NCBI RefSeq assembly: GCF_018141525.1
Contig: NZ_CP064655.1
Span: 620,001 to 684,000 of the forward strand
DNA: 64,000 nt
Source: Miltoncostaea marina
Lineage (GTDB): Bacteria > Actinomycetota > Thermoleophilia > Miltoncostaeales > Miltoncostaeaceae
Direction of reading: 5' to 3'
The position numbers and the translations under genes are program-made. Shown here in pieces: positions 54,627 through 62,329 of the stretch (position 1 is its first letter; every line of letters begins with the position of its first letter). The notes beneath the pieces were generated by a model. It made no database searches and was not told the origin of the DNA. It worked only from the letters and a program-made list of their open reading frames with translations.

Positions 54627-55796
54627 CTAGTCGCGGGCGATGAAGCGGGCGATCTCCCGCTCGTTCTGGTCCGGGTTGGTCGACACGACGAACGAGATGC
54701 CGTCGATCATCTGGGGCTCCCCGGACAGCAGGATGCGGTCGTCGGGGCGCTGCTCGAGGCGGGCCTGCAGCCAGCCCATCTTCGCCATGTCGATGGTGCC
54801 GATGTCGGTCTGCAGCGAGCGCACCACGTCCGCTCCGCGCCAGGGCGCCAGCGGCAGGCTCGTGAAGGAGAGCACCTTGCTCTTGAGGGCCGCGACGATC
54901 GCCTGCTGGCGCAGGGCGCGGCCGAAGTCGCCGCCGCAGTCGCCCTGGCGGGCGCGGGCGTACTCGAGCGCGCGCGCCCCGTCGAGCTCGATGCGCCCGG
55001 CGGGGAAGCTCACCGTGCGGCCGGCCTCGTAGGGGCAATCGACCAGGGCCGTGGGGTTGCTGACGGTCACCCCGCCGACGGCGTCGACCATCGTCGGGAA
55101 GCCGGCGAACTTGATCACGATGATGTGGTGCACCGGCAGCCCGGTCAGCCGCTTGACCGCCCGGATCGCCCCCGCCTGGCCGTAGAAGAAGAACGCCGCG
55201 TTGATCTTCTGGGCGCCCTGGCCCGGCAGGTCCACGCGGTAGTCACGCGGGATCGACAGGTAACGGATGCGGCCCGCGTCGGGGTCGGTGCGCATCAGCA
55301 GGATCGTGTCGGCGCGGCTGCGCGTCTGGCCGCGCCGTGTGTCGACGCCCAGGATGAGCGTGTTCTGCGGCGTGCCGAGCATCCCGCCCGGCGCGTCGTC
55401 GAGCGCGGCCCGGGCGGAGGGCGTGATCTTGCCGTTGGCCTCGTCGACCGCGCCGTCGAGCGCCATGTAGCCCAGCCCGCCCCACACGAGCACCGCGAGC
55501 AGCAGCAGGGCGAGCCCGCGCGCGACCCAGCCGCCGGGGCCGAGGCCGCGGAACGACCACCACGGCCGGCCGTCGCGCTGCAGCTCGCGCAGGCGCCGCC
55601 GCTCGTCGCGGCTCGGGCGGGGGCGCGGGAGCCCCTCGCCGGTGCGCCGGGGCGGCGCCGCGGGCGGGGCCCCGCCGCCGCCGGGCGCGCCGTTCTCGCG
55701 GGCGTTCAGCTCACGGAGCGCCTGCAGGCCGTCGGCCTGGCCCTCGCCGTGCCCGCGGGCGCGGAAGCGCCGGTACGGCTTCGTCGTCCTGCTCAT
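54627..55796 (-). CDS. LytR-CpsA-Psr (LCP) family protein
   Basis: 389-residue type II membrane protein. A cytoplasmic basic/Pro-rich N terminus (1-88) and one membrane helix (about 92-110) are followed by the LCP domain: TLILGVDTRRGQTRSRADTI, RIRYLSIPRDYRVDLPGQGA, QKINAAFFFYGQAGAIRAVK, and YARARQGDCGGDFGRALRQQ with catalytic Arg and Asp residues. LCP enzymes transfer teichoic acids or capsule-like glycans from undecaprenyl phosphate to peptidoglycan, or arabinogalactan in mycobacteria. It could attach the surface polymer made by the region near 1-21 kb. Confidence 0.92.
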   Translation of the reverse strand: MSRTTKPYRRFRARGHGEGQADGLQALRELNARENGAPGGGGAPPAAPPRRTGEGLPRPRPSRDERRRLRELQRDGRPWWSFRGLGPGGWVARGLALLLLAVLVWGGLGYMALDGAVDEANGKITPSARAALDDAPGGMLGTPQNTLILGVDTRRGQTRSRADTILLMRTDPDAGRIRYLSIPRDYRVDLPGQGAQKINAAFFFYGQAGAIRAVKRLTGLPVHHIIVIKFAGFPTMVDAVGGVTVSNPTALVDCPYEAGRTVSFPAGRIELDGARALEYARARQGDCGGDFGRALRQQAIVAALKSKVLSFTSLPLAPWRGADVVRSLQTDIGTIDMAKMGWLQARLEQRPDDRILLSGEPQMIDGISFVVSTNPDQNEREIARFIARD

Positions 55797-55854
55797 CGGC
55801 GGGCAATGGTAGCGTCAGTCGTCGCGGTGACCTCGTGAGCGGAAGGAGCCGTCC

Positions 55855-56724
55855 GTGGCCGGTGGGGGAGGCCTCGTGGTCGTCGGGACCCCCATCGGGA
55901 ACCTCGAGGACCTTTCGCCGCGCGCCGCCCGGTGCCTGCGGGAGGCCGACCTGGTCGCGTGCGAGGACACCCGTCGCACGGCCGTCCTGCTGCGCCACGC
56001 CGGCGCGCAGACGCGCATGGTGCCCGTCCACCGCCACAACGAAGCCGGCCGGGTGGCCGACCTGGTGGCGCGCATGCGCGAGGGCGCACGGGTGGCCCTG
56101 GTCAGCGACGCCGGCATGCCGGTCGTCAGCGACCCCGGCTCGCGCCTGGTCCGCGCGGCAGCCGACGCCGGGCTGCCGGTCGAGGTCGTCCCCGGGCCGA
56201 GCGCGGTGATCGCCGCCCTGGCGGTGTCGGGCCTCGCCGGGGGCCACGGCTTCGCCTTCCTCGGCTTCGTCCCGCGCAAGGGGCCCGAGCGCCGCGCGGC
56301 CCTCGACCGGCTCGACCGCCTGACCGTCCCGGCGGTGCTGTTCGAGAGCCCGCAGCGCCTGCCCGCGCTGCTCGACGACCTCGCGGCCCGCTGGCCCGCG
56401 CGGCCGCTGGCGGTCTGTCGCGAGCTCACCAAGCTCCACGAGGAGACCGTGCGCGGCACGGCCGCCGAGGTGGCCGAGCGCCTCGCCGAGCCGCCGCGGG
56501 GTGAGATCGCCGTGGTCGTGGGCGCCGCGGCCGCGGCGGACGGCGACGACCCGGCCGGCTCCGCCGCCGACGAGCGCCTGCGCGAGGCGATGGCGATCCT
56601 CATCGACGCCGGCGTGGGCGCGGGCCGCGCCGCCGAGGCGGTCGCCGCGCTCGGCGTCGCCCCCCGCAACGCCGCCTACCGGGCGGGCCTCGAGGCCGCC
56701 GAGCGCAGGCGCGCCGCCACGTAG
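55855..56724 (+). CDS. rsmI: 16S rRNA (cytidine-1402-2'-O)-methyltransferase
   Basis: 289-residue tetrapyrrole-methylase-fold enzyme modifying C1402 of 16S rRNA. GLVVVGTPIGNLEDLSPRAA (N terminus), CEDTRRTAVLLRHAG, VALVSDAGMPVVSDPGSRLV (SAM pocket) and GFAFLGFVPRKGPERRA are diagnostic. The GTG start has GAAGGAG upstream. The last 49 bases overlap the convergent nucleotidyltransferase-like gene. A -10-like TAGCGT lies at 55810. Confidence 0.93.
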   Translation: MAGGGGLVVVGTPIGNLEDLSPRAARCLREADLVACEDTRRTAVLLRHAGAQTRMVPVHRHNEAGRVADLVARMREGARVALVSDAGMPVVSDPGSRLVRAAADAGLPVEVVPGPSAVIAALAVSGLAGGHGFAFLGFVPRKGPERRAALDRLDRLTVPAVLFESPQRLPALLDDLAARWPARPLAVCRELTKLHEETVRGTAAEVAERLAEPPRGEIAVVVGAAAAADGDDPAGSAADERLREAMAILIDAGVGAGRAAEAVAALGVAPRNAAYRAGLEAAERRRAAT

Positions 56725-57218
56725 GCGGCCCGCGGGGGCGGCGCGTCGGCGCCGCCGGCGCCCGCGGCCGACGCCAGGGCCGCCCATTCGCCGAGCACGA
56801 GGGCGCGCACGACGGCCTCCTCGGGGGGCGCCGTCCGAATGGACCTCGCCGCGAGTCCGATCGGACGCGACCAGGCGCGCTGCAGGGCGAAGTCCGGCTC
56901 CAAGCGGTGCGTCGGGCCCTCCACGACGAGGTCGCAGGTGACGTCCACCTCCACCCCGGCCACCATCGTGCGCGCCCGCAGCGAGTCGCGCCCCCGGCCG
57001 CGGTCGCGGCGCAGCTCGGCGCCGAGGGCGCGCCCGGCGGCGGCCGCGTCGCGGCCGGGCACCTCGACGTCGATGTCGTGCGGGCGACGGGCGTGGCCCT
57101 GCAGCGCCCGCCCGGCGCTGCCGGCCAGCAGCCACTCGACGCCGGCCGCGTCCAGCCGGGCGGCCACCGCGAGCAGCGCGGCGAGGAGGCGGGGCGGCAG
57201 GGTGCGCGGCGGCGGCAC
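56676..57218 (-). CDS. Nucleotidyltransferase-fold protein
   Basis: 180-residue protein. VEWLLAGSAGRALQGHARRP followed by HDIDVEV matches the pol-beta-like hG[GS]...DxD pattern, with a third acidic residue in VDVTCDLVVEG. It may be an antitoxin/toxin type transferase or a small-molecule adenylyltransferase; no partner is adjacent. A pair of palindromes (56833-56866) from a dispersed repeat family sits inside the frame near GLAARSIRTAPPEE, so a repeat may have inserted here. The 3' end overlaps rsmI. Start codon uncertain. Confidence 0.7.
   Translation of the reverse strand: MPPPRTLPPRLLAALLAVAARLDAAGVEWLLAGSAGRALQGHARRPHDIDVEVPGRDAAAAGRALGAELRRDRGRGRDSLRARTMVAGVEVDVTCDLVVEGPTHRLEPDFALQRAWSRPIGLAARSIRTAPPEEAVVRALVLGEWAALASAAGAGGADAPPPRAAYVAARLRSAASRPAR
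56833..56866. repeat. Palindrome pair GTCCGAATGGAC / GTCCGATCGGAC inside a gene
   Basis: GTCCGAATGGAC (56833-56844) and the perfect GTCCGATCGGAC (56855-56866) match the two palindromes at 61772-61785 and 61840-61853 and half-sites of the array at 1-340. Confidence 0.65.
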
Positions 57219-57224
57219 TACACT
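57219..57224 (+). promoter_or_regulatory. -10 box TACACT at the metG start (leaderless)
   Basis: TACACT ends eight bases before the metG GTG and no ribosome site lies between. The same hexamer with nearly the same spacing occurs at 61948. Confidence 0.5.
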
Positions 57225-57232
57225 CCCGGGTC

Positions 57233-58765
57233 GTGGCCGACGGACGCTTCTACCTCACGACGCCCATCTACTACGTCAACGCGGACCCGCACATCGGTCA
57301 CGCGTACACGACGATCATGGCCGACATCGTCGCGCGCCATCACCGGCAGCTGGGCGAGGACGTCTTCTTCCTGACCGGCACGGACGAGCACGGCGGCAAG
57401 ATCGCCACCTCGGCCGAGCGCGAGGGGCGCACGCCGCGCGAGCACGCCGACCTGCTGTCGGCCCGCTTCCGCGACCTCGGCGGGGTGCTCGACGCGAGCT
57501 ACGACTTCTTCATCCGCACGACCGACCCGGAGCACGAGGCCGAGGTGCAGCGGATGTTCCAGGCGCTGCACGACTCCGGGGACGTCTACCGCGGCAGCTA
57601 CGGCGGCTGGTACTGCTCGGCGTGCGAGGCGTTCTACGGGGAGGGCGACCTCCTGGAGGGGCGGCTGTGCCCCATCCACCGCACGCCGGTCGAGTGGGTC
57701 GAGGAGGACAACTGGTTCTTCGACCTCCCCGCCTACCGCGACCGCCTGCTCGCCCACTACGACGCCAACCCCGACTGGGTGCAGCCGCAGGCCCGCTACA
57801 ACGAGGCGCGGCGCATGATCGAGCTGGGGCTCGAGGAGCTGTCGGTCTCGCGGGCGCAGGTCGAGTGGGGCGTGCCGGTGCCGTGGGACCCCGAGCAGAC
57901 CATCTACGTCTGGATCGACGCGCTGCTCAACTACCGCACCGCGCTCGGCTACGCGCGGCCGGGCGAGGACCTGGTCGCCCGCTACTGGCCCCCCGACCTG
58001 CAGCTCATGGCCAAGGACATCCTCAAGTTCCACGCCGTCATCTGGCCGGCCATGCTGATGGCCGCCGGCCTGGAGCTGCCGCGCAAGCTGATGATCCACG
58101 GCTACGTCCTCAAGGGCGGCGAGAAGATGAGCAAGACCACGGGCAACGTGGTCGACCCCTTCCCGTTCATCGAGCGCTACGGCATCGATGCGCTGCGCTA
58201 CTACCTGGCGCGCGAGGTGCGCTTCGGCGAGGACGGCACGTTCACCGCCGAGGGCTTCGAGGGGCGCTACTCGCAGGAGCTGGCCAACGAGCTCGGCAAC
58301 CTGCTCAACCGGGTCGTGTCGATGGTGGGCCGCTACCGCGACGGCGTCGTGCCGGCGGACGCCGGCGACGAGGGCGAGCTCGCGGCCGAGGTCGCCGCCG
58401 CCGTCGAGGCCGCGCGCGGGTCCTTCGCGCGCCTCGACATCTCCCGCGCCATCGAGGAGGTGTGGCGGGTGGTGCAGCGGCTCAACCGCCTGGTGGAGCA
58501 GCGAGCCCCGTGGACGCTGGCCAAGGACCCCGCCCGCGCGGGCGAGCTCGACGCGACCCTGCACGCGCTCGCGGAGGGCCTGCGGATCGTCGCGATCCTC
58601 CTCTGGCCGGTGATCCCCGGCTCCGCGGAGCGCGTGCTCGCGGCGCTCGGGCAGGACCCGGCGGCGGTCGCGCTGGAGCGCGCCGCCTGGGGCGCCGGGG
58701 CGCCGTCGGCGCGGGTCGCGCCCTCCGGCCCGCTCTTCCCCCGCGTGGAGGAGGCGGCGGCGTAG
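57233..58765 (+). CDS. metG: Methionyl-tRNA synthetase
   Basis: Class I synthetase (510 aa) charging tRNA-Met. YYVNADPHIGHAYTTIMADI has the HIGH motif, GGEKMSKTTGNVVDP the KMSKS-like motif, and TDEHGGKIATSA the Met-pocket region. A zinc-knuckle region is present (YCSACEAFYGEGDLLEGRLC). The C-terminal tRNA-binding/dimerisation domain is absent, so this is the short form. GTG start. First gene of metG-tatD-rsmA-ispE. Its TAG overlaps the tatD start region. Confidence 0.96.
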   Translation: MADGRFYLTTPIYYVNADPHIGHAYTTIMADIVARHHRQLGEDVFFLTGTDEHGGKIATSAEREGRTPREHADLLSARFRDLGGVLDASYDFFIRTTDPEHEAEVQRMFQALHDSGDVYRGSYGGWYCSACEAFYGEGDLLEGRLCPIHRTPVEWVEEDNWFFDLPAYRDRLLAHYDANPDWVQPQARYNEARRMIELGLEELSVSRAQVEWGVPVPWDPEQTIYVWIDALLNYRTALGYARPGEDLVARYWPPDLQLMAKDILKFHAVIWPAMLMAAGLELPRKLMIHGYVLKGGEKMSKTTGNVVDPFPFIERYGIDALRYYLAREVRFGEDGTFTAEGFEGRYSQELANELGNLLNRVVSMVGRYRDGVVPADAGDEGELAAEVAAAVEAARGSFARLDISRAIEEVWRVVQRLNRLVEQRAPWTLAKDPARAGELDATLHALAEGLRIVAILLWPVIPGSAERVLAALGQDPAAVALERAAWGAGAPSARVAPSGPLFPRVEEAAA

Positions 58766-59511
58766 TCGACAGCCACGCCCACCTCGACTCCTGCGACGCG
58801 CCGGCAACCGAGCTGGTGGCCGAGGCGGCCGCCGCGGGCGTGGAGCGCATCGTGACCATCGGCGTCGGACGGGCGTCCAGCGAGCGGGCCGTCGGGCTGG
58901 CGGAGCGGCACCCGGAGGTCTGGGCGACCGCGGGCGTCCACCCCAACGACGCCGACGGCTGGAGCGACGTCGACCTGACCTGGCTGCGCGAGCTGGCGGC
59001 CCACCCGCGCGTGGTGGCGATCGGCGAGTGCGGCCTCGACTTCTACCGCGACCACGCGCGGCCCGAGGCCCAACGCCGTGCGTTCGCCGCCCAGATCGGC
59101 CTGGCGCGGGAGGTCGGCCTGCCGCTGGTCATCCACACGCGCGACGCGGCGCGCGAGACGCTGGAGATGCTCGCCGCCGAGGCCGGCGACCACCCGGTGA
59201 TCCTCCACTGCTTCTCGCTACCCGAGCACCTCGACGAGGTGGTGGAGCGCGGCTACTGGATGTCCTTCGCGGGGCCGGTGACGTTCCCGAAGTCGGTCGA
59301 GCTGCACCGCGCCGCCGCCCGGGCGCCCGCCGATCGGCTGCTCGTGGAGACCGACAGCCCGTACCTCGCGCCCGTCCCGCGGCGCGGCCGGCCCAACCGC
59401 CCGGCGAACGTCGCCCACACGCTGCGGTTCATCGCCGACCTGCGCCGGGTCACCGAGGGGGAGCTCGATGAGCTCACCACCGCCAACGCCGCCCGCGTCT
59501 TCGGCTGGTGA
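58762..59511 (+). CDS. tatD: TatD-family metal-dependent hydrolase without a canonical start codon
   Basis: 249-residue TIM-barrel hydrolase (3'-5' exonuclease family). VVDSHAHLDSC (HxH metal site), AIGECGLDFYRD (Glu), PLVIHTRDA and ILHCFSLPEH (His), and ETDSPYLAPV (Asp) are complete. The frame opens at GTA (58762) or GTC (58765); no ATG, GTG or TTG occurs upstream in frame close by, and a later GTG would lose the HxH motif. GGAGGAGG lies exactly seven bases before the GTA. Either a non-canonical start or a sequencing error at GTAG should be considered. Stop overlaps rsmA by 44 bases. Confidence 0.85.
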   Translation, partial: VVDSHAHLDSCDAPATELVAEAAAAGVERIVTIGVGRASSERAVGLAERHPEVWATAGVHPNDADGWSDVDLTWLRELAAHPRVVAIGECGLDFYRDHARPEAQRRAFAAQIGLAREVGLPLVIHTRDAARETLEMLAAEAGDHPVILHCFSLPEHLDEVVERGYWMSFAGPVTFPKSVELHRAAARAPADRLLVETDSPYLAPVPRRGRPNRPANVAHTLRFIADLRRVTEGELDELTTANAARVFGW

Positions 59512-60340
59512 GCCGCCGGCCGCGGGCGGGCGCGTGGGCGTCATGCGCCTGCTGGCCGCCCACGGCCTGCGCCCGGACACCGACCTCGGCCAGCACTTCC
59601 TGCTCGACGAGAACCTCGTCGACCTGGCCGTGCGCGAATCGGGCGTCGGGCCGGACGACGTCGTGCTGGAGGTGGGCGCCGGCCTCGGCGTCCTGACCGT
59701 CGCGCTCGCGCGCGCGGCGGGCCACGTGCACGCCGTGGAGGTCGACCGCCGCTTGGAGGGCGCGCTCGCGGAGGCGCTCGCCGGGCTCCCCAACGCCTCG
59801 GTCGTCTGGGGGGACGCGATGCGGCTCCCGCTGGAGGAGCTCGATCCGGCGCCGACGGCCGTGGTCGCGAACCTGCCCTACTCCATCGCCACGCCGCTCG
59901 TCGTCGAGACGCTGTGGCGCCTGCCGGCGGTCCGCTCGTGGTGCGTGATGGTGCAGCGCGAGGTCGTCGACCGCTGGCTCGCCCCGCCCGGTTCGCGGCT
60001 CTACGGGGCGCCCTCGGTGCTGATCCGCCTCACCGCCGAGCCGGTCTTCCGCCGCTCCGTGGGGCGCGAGGTGTTCACCCCGCGGCCGCGGGTCGACTCG
60101 GCGCTCGTCGCCCTGCGGCGCGTCGCCCCGGGGCCGGCGCCCGCCGTGCGGGCGCTGGTGCGCGCGGCGTTCGCGGCCCGGCGCAAGACGCTCGTCAACG
60201 CGCTCGCCCTCGCCGGCTGCGACCGGGCCGAGGCCGCCCGCGCCGTCGCCGCGCTCGGCCACCCGGCCACCGTCCGCCCCGAGGCGCTGGCCCCCGCCGA
60301 CTTCCCCGCCCTCGCGGAGGAGCTGCGCTGGACCGCCTGA
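59468..60340 (+). CDS. rsmA: 16S rRNA (adenine-1518/1519-N6)-dimethyltransferase
   Basis: KsgA-type enzyme (290 aa) that dimethylates two adenines near the 3' end of 16S rRNA. LGQHFLLDENLVDLAV (family start), VLEVGAGLGVLTVALARAAG (SAM loop), and VVANLPYSIATPLVVE (NLPY catalytic motif) are diagnostic. The Ser/Pro-rich first 25 residues are an extension. The ATG at 59468 has GGGGGAG upstream; a GTG at 59534 is an alternative. Its TGA overlaps the ispE region. Confidence 0.94.
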   Translation: MSSPPPTPPASSAGEPPAAGGRVGVMRLLAAHGLRPDTDLGQHFLLDENLVDLAVRESGVGPDDVVLEVGAGLGVLTVALARAAGHVHAVEVDRRLEGALAEALAGLPNASVVWGDAMRLPLEELDPAPTAVVANLPYSIATPLVVETLWRLPAVRSWCVMVQREVVDRWLAPPGSRLYGAPSVLIRLTAEPVFRRSVGREVFTPRPRVDSALVALRRVAPGPAPAVRALVRAAFAARRKTLVNALALAGCDRAEAARAVAALGHPATVRPEALAPADFPALAEELRWTA

Positions 60341-61665
60341 GGCTCGCGGCGCCCGCGAAGCTCAACCTGCGCCTGCTGGTGGGTCCGGCGGGCGCCGACG
60401 GCTACCACCCGCTGCGCAGCCTGATGGTCGCGCTCGAGGGGCTCGAGGACACCGTCACCGTCGCCCTCGCCCCATCCGGCGGCCGCCAGGTGCGGTGCCC
60501 GGGCCTCGACGGGGCCGCCAACCTCGCCTGGCGCGCGCTCGACGCCCTCGAGGCGGAGGCCGGCCGTCCGCTGCCGGCCGTCGTGGACATCGAGAAGCGG
60601 ATCCCGTCGCAGGCCGGCCTCGGCGGGGGCTCCAGTGACGCCGCGGCCGTCCTGCTGGCCGCCGACGCGCTGCACGGGCTGCGCCTCGGCGCCGACCGCC
60701 TCGAGGCGGTCGGCGCACGCGTGGGCGCCGACGTCCCGTTCTTCATCCGCGCCGGCGCCCAGTGGGCCGAGGGTCGCGGCGAGCGCCTGCGCCCCGCGTG
60801 CTGCCCGCCGTTCGCCGCCCTCCTGGTCAAGCCGGACGCGGGCCTGCCGACCGCCGACGTCTACCGGGCCTTCGACCGGCTCCCCGCCCCGCCGCCCGGC
60901 GACGGCGCCGGCGCGGACGTCCCCGCCGACGCCGCCCGGCTGCCCGGGTGGGTGCGCAACGACCTCTGGCCCGCCGCCCTCGCGCTGCGCCCCGCCCTCG
61001 GGGTCACCGCCCGCGCCCTCGCCGCCGCCGGCGCCCCCGCCGTCCTGCTGTGCGGCAGCGGCACCTGCATGGCCGGCCTCTTCCCGGATGCCGCCGCCGC
61101 CCGTTCCGCCGCCGCCCGGCTGCCCGCCGCCGCCGGGGCCTTCCGTGCCGTCGTCCGGGGCGCCCCCGCCCCCCGGCGGCCCCCCCTGCCCGCCGCCTGA
61201 CAGCCAGCGCCCCTCGCGGAACCAGCGGCGCATGGTGCGCACGCTGGGCGGCCGGGCGGGACCGGCCTCGAGCGAGGCCAGCAGCGACCCGATCACCGCC
61301 GCCGGGTGCTCGCCGGCGGCGAAGCGCCGCTCGGCCTCGGCGCGCAGGGCCGGCCAGGCGTACGAGCCGGGGCGCGGGCGCCCCCCGTCGCCGCGCGACA
61401 GCAGGCGCGCCCGGTGCAGGTCGAGCGCCCGGTGGCGGCGCCGGTCAAGGCAGCCGGCCGCCCCCCAGACCGACATCAGGCTGACCACCAGGTCGCGCCC
61501 CACCCGCCGGCGCTGGAAGGCCGCCGAGCGGTGGGCCGCGCAGAGCCAGACCGACACCCCGGCCGGCAGGTGCAGCTCGGCCCGCGGCCCCTCGCCCGGG
61601 CCGGCGCAGATCGCACAGGGCGGCCGGCTGCCGAGCGAGCGGTCCTTGTAGTAGCTGTGCGCCAT
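60001..61665 (-). CDS. Cys/His protein of unknown function, long antisense extension doubtful
   Basis: Residues 1 to about 155 (61200-61665) look real: MAHSYYKDRSLGSRPPCAIC, a C-x2-C, WLCAAHRSAAFQRRRVGRDL (CxxH, zinc-ribbon-like) and PPSVRTMRRWFREGRWLSGG, HTH-like. This part lies opposite no gene. The frame then runs antisense to ispE and rsmA without a stop until 60001, giving 554 residues of Gly/Ala/Arg-rich low-complexity sequence. That is typical of GC-rich shadow frames, so the true C terminus is uncertain. No function is assigned. Confidence 0.35.
   Translation of the reverse strand: MAHSYYKDRSLGSRPPCAICAGPGEGPRAELHLPAGVSVWLCAAHRSAAFQRRRVGRDLVVSLMSVWGAAGCLDRRRHRALDLHRARLLSRGDGGRPRPGSYAWPALRAEAERRFAAGEHPAAVIGSLLASLEAGPARPPSVRTMRRWFREGRWLSGGGQGGPPGGGGAPDDGTEGPGGGGQPGGGGTGGGGIREEAGHAGAAAAQQDGGGAGGGEGAGGDPEGGAQREGGGPEVVAHPPGQPGGVGGDVRAGAVAGRRGGEPVEGPVDVGGRQARVRLDQEGGERRAARGAQALAATLGPLGAGADEERDVGAHACADRLEAVGAEAQPVQRVGGQQDGRGVTGAPAEAGLRRDPLLDVHDGRQRTAGLRLEGVERAPGEVGGPVEARAPHLAAAGWGEGDGDGVLEPLERDHQAAQRVVAVGARRTHQQAQVELRGRREPQAVQRSSSARAGKSAGASASGRTVAGWPSAATARAASARSQPARASALTSVLRRAANAARTSARTAGAGPGATRRRATSAESTRGRGVNTSRPTERRKTGSAVRRISTEGAP
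60328..61200 (+). CDS. ispE: 4-diphosphocytidyl-2-C-methyl-D-erythritol kinase, probable CTG start
   Basis: GHMP kinase (290 aa from this start, 287 from CTG at 60337) of the MEP isoprenoid pathway. APAKLNLRLLVGPAGADGYH and IPSQAGLGGGSSDAAAVLLA (ATP loop) are diagnostic; GARVGADVPFFIRAGAQWAE is the CDP-ME region. No in-frame ATG, GTG or TTG exists near the start. CTG (60328) has GGAGGAG five bases upstream; CTG at 60337 overlaps the rsmA TGA as CTGA. So initiation at CTG is the simplest reading. Undecaprenyl phosphate for the surface glycans comes from this pathway. Confidence 0.9.
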   Translation: MDRLRLAAPAKLNLRLLVGPAGADGYHPLRSLMVALEGLEDTVTVALAPSGGRQVRCPGLDGAANLAWRALDALEAEAGRPLPAVVDIEKRIPSQAGLGGGSSDAAAVLLAADALHGLRLGADRLEAVGARVGADVPFFIRAGAQWAEGRGERLRPACCPPFAALLVKPDAGLPTADVYRAFDRLPAPPPGDGAGADVPADAARLPGWVRNDLWPAALALRPALGVTARALAAAGAPAVLLCGSGTCMAGLFPDAAAARSAAARLPAAAGAFRAVVRGAPAPRRPPLPAA

Positions 61666-61745
61666 CGCCGACCGAGCATCGCCCCGCCCGTCGTCACCGC
61701 GAAAGCCCCCGCCCGTCCCCGAAGGCGCACGGCCCCGCGCCGGCC

Positions 61746-61879
61746 CACGTCGCAATCGGATGCGCGCCCGAGGTCCGATCGGACCGCTTCCCCGCACGAG
61801 GGGCGGGCGGGGGCGGCTCGGACGGGCCCGGATGTCCCGGGTCCAAATGGACCCCGGCGCGTCGTCCGATTGCGATGTG
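61746..61879. repeat. Intergenic inverted repeat with two internal palindromes
   Basis: CACGTCGCAATCGGA (61746-61760) and TCCGATTGCGATGTG (61865-61879) pair over 15 bp with one G-U mismatch. Between them lie GGTCCGATCGGACC (61772-61785, perfect) and GGTCCAAATGGACC (61840-61853). These palindromes recur at 56833-56866. Within the gap 61666-61960 no gene is seen. Confidence 0.75.
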
Positions 61880-61947
61880 ACCCCGGGACCCCGGCTGGGG
61901 CGATGCGATGTTGCGCCCGGGGCAGCGGCGGGGGCGACGGGCGACGC

Positions 61948-61953
61948 TACACT
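61948..61953 (+). promoter_or_regulatory. -10 box TACACT of the small membrane protein-protease-ppk unit
   Basis: TACACT ends seven bases before the ATG at 61961, giving a leaderless transcript. It is identical to the box at metG. Confidence 0.45.
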
Positions 61954-61960
61954 CGGGCGG

Positions 61961-62329
61961 ATGCGCGACCCCTACATCATCGAGGCGGGCCCCACCTCGA
62001 CGCGGGGGCGCGTGAGCCGGTGGCTGCGCGGCCGGCGGATCATGCTCGCGGGGATCCTCGCCCTGGTCGAGGTGGTCGCGTTCCTGATCTGGCGCCCGAG
62101 CGCGCTGCTGCTGGCCACCCTGGCGGTCGTCCTGCTGGTGCTCTGCGTCATGGGGGCGAGCCGGGTGGGCCCGGGCGTGCTGCGCGACCTGCTGATCATC
62201 GTCGCGATCGGGCAGGGCATCGTGGTCGTCGTGCCGCTCCTGGTCGGGGCGTCGGTGGTGATCGGCGTGCTGGTGGCCGTGGTGGTGATCATCGCGCTCG
62301 TGGCCGTCGCGGCGCGCTGGCGGGTGTGA
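61961..62329 (+). CDS. Small membrane protein
   Basis: 122-residue protein with three or four hydrophobic helices ([71 protein letters not shown]) and a short cytoplasmic Arg-rich start. No recognised family. The ATG at 61961 is leaderless. Its stop overlaps the GTG of the subtilase (GTGA), which itself overlaps ppk. A membrane anchor or partner for the protease is possible. Confidence 0.75.
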   Translation: MRDPYIIEAGPTSTRGRVSRWLRGRRIMLAGILALVEVVAFLIWRPSALLLATLAVVLLVLCVMGASRVGPGVLRDLLIIVAIGQGIVVVVPLLVGASVVIGVLVAVVVIIALVAVAARWRV

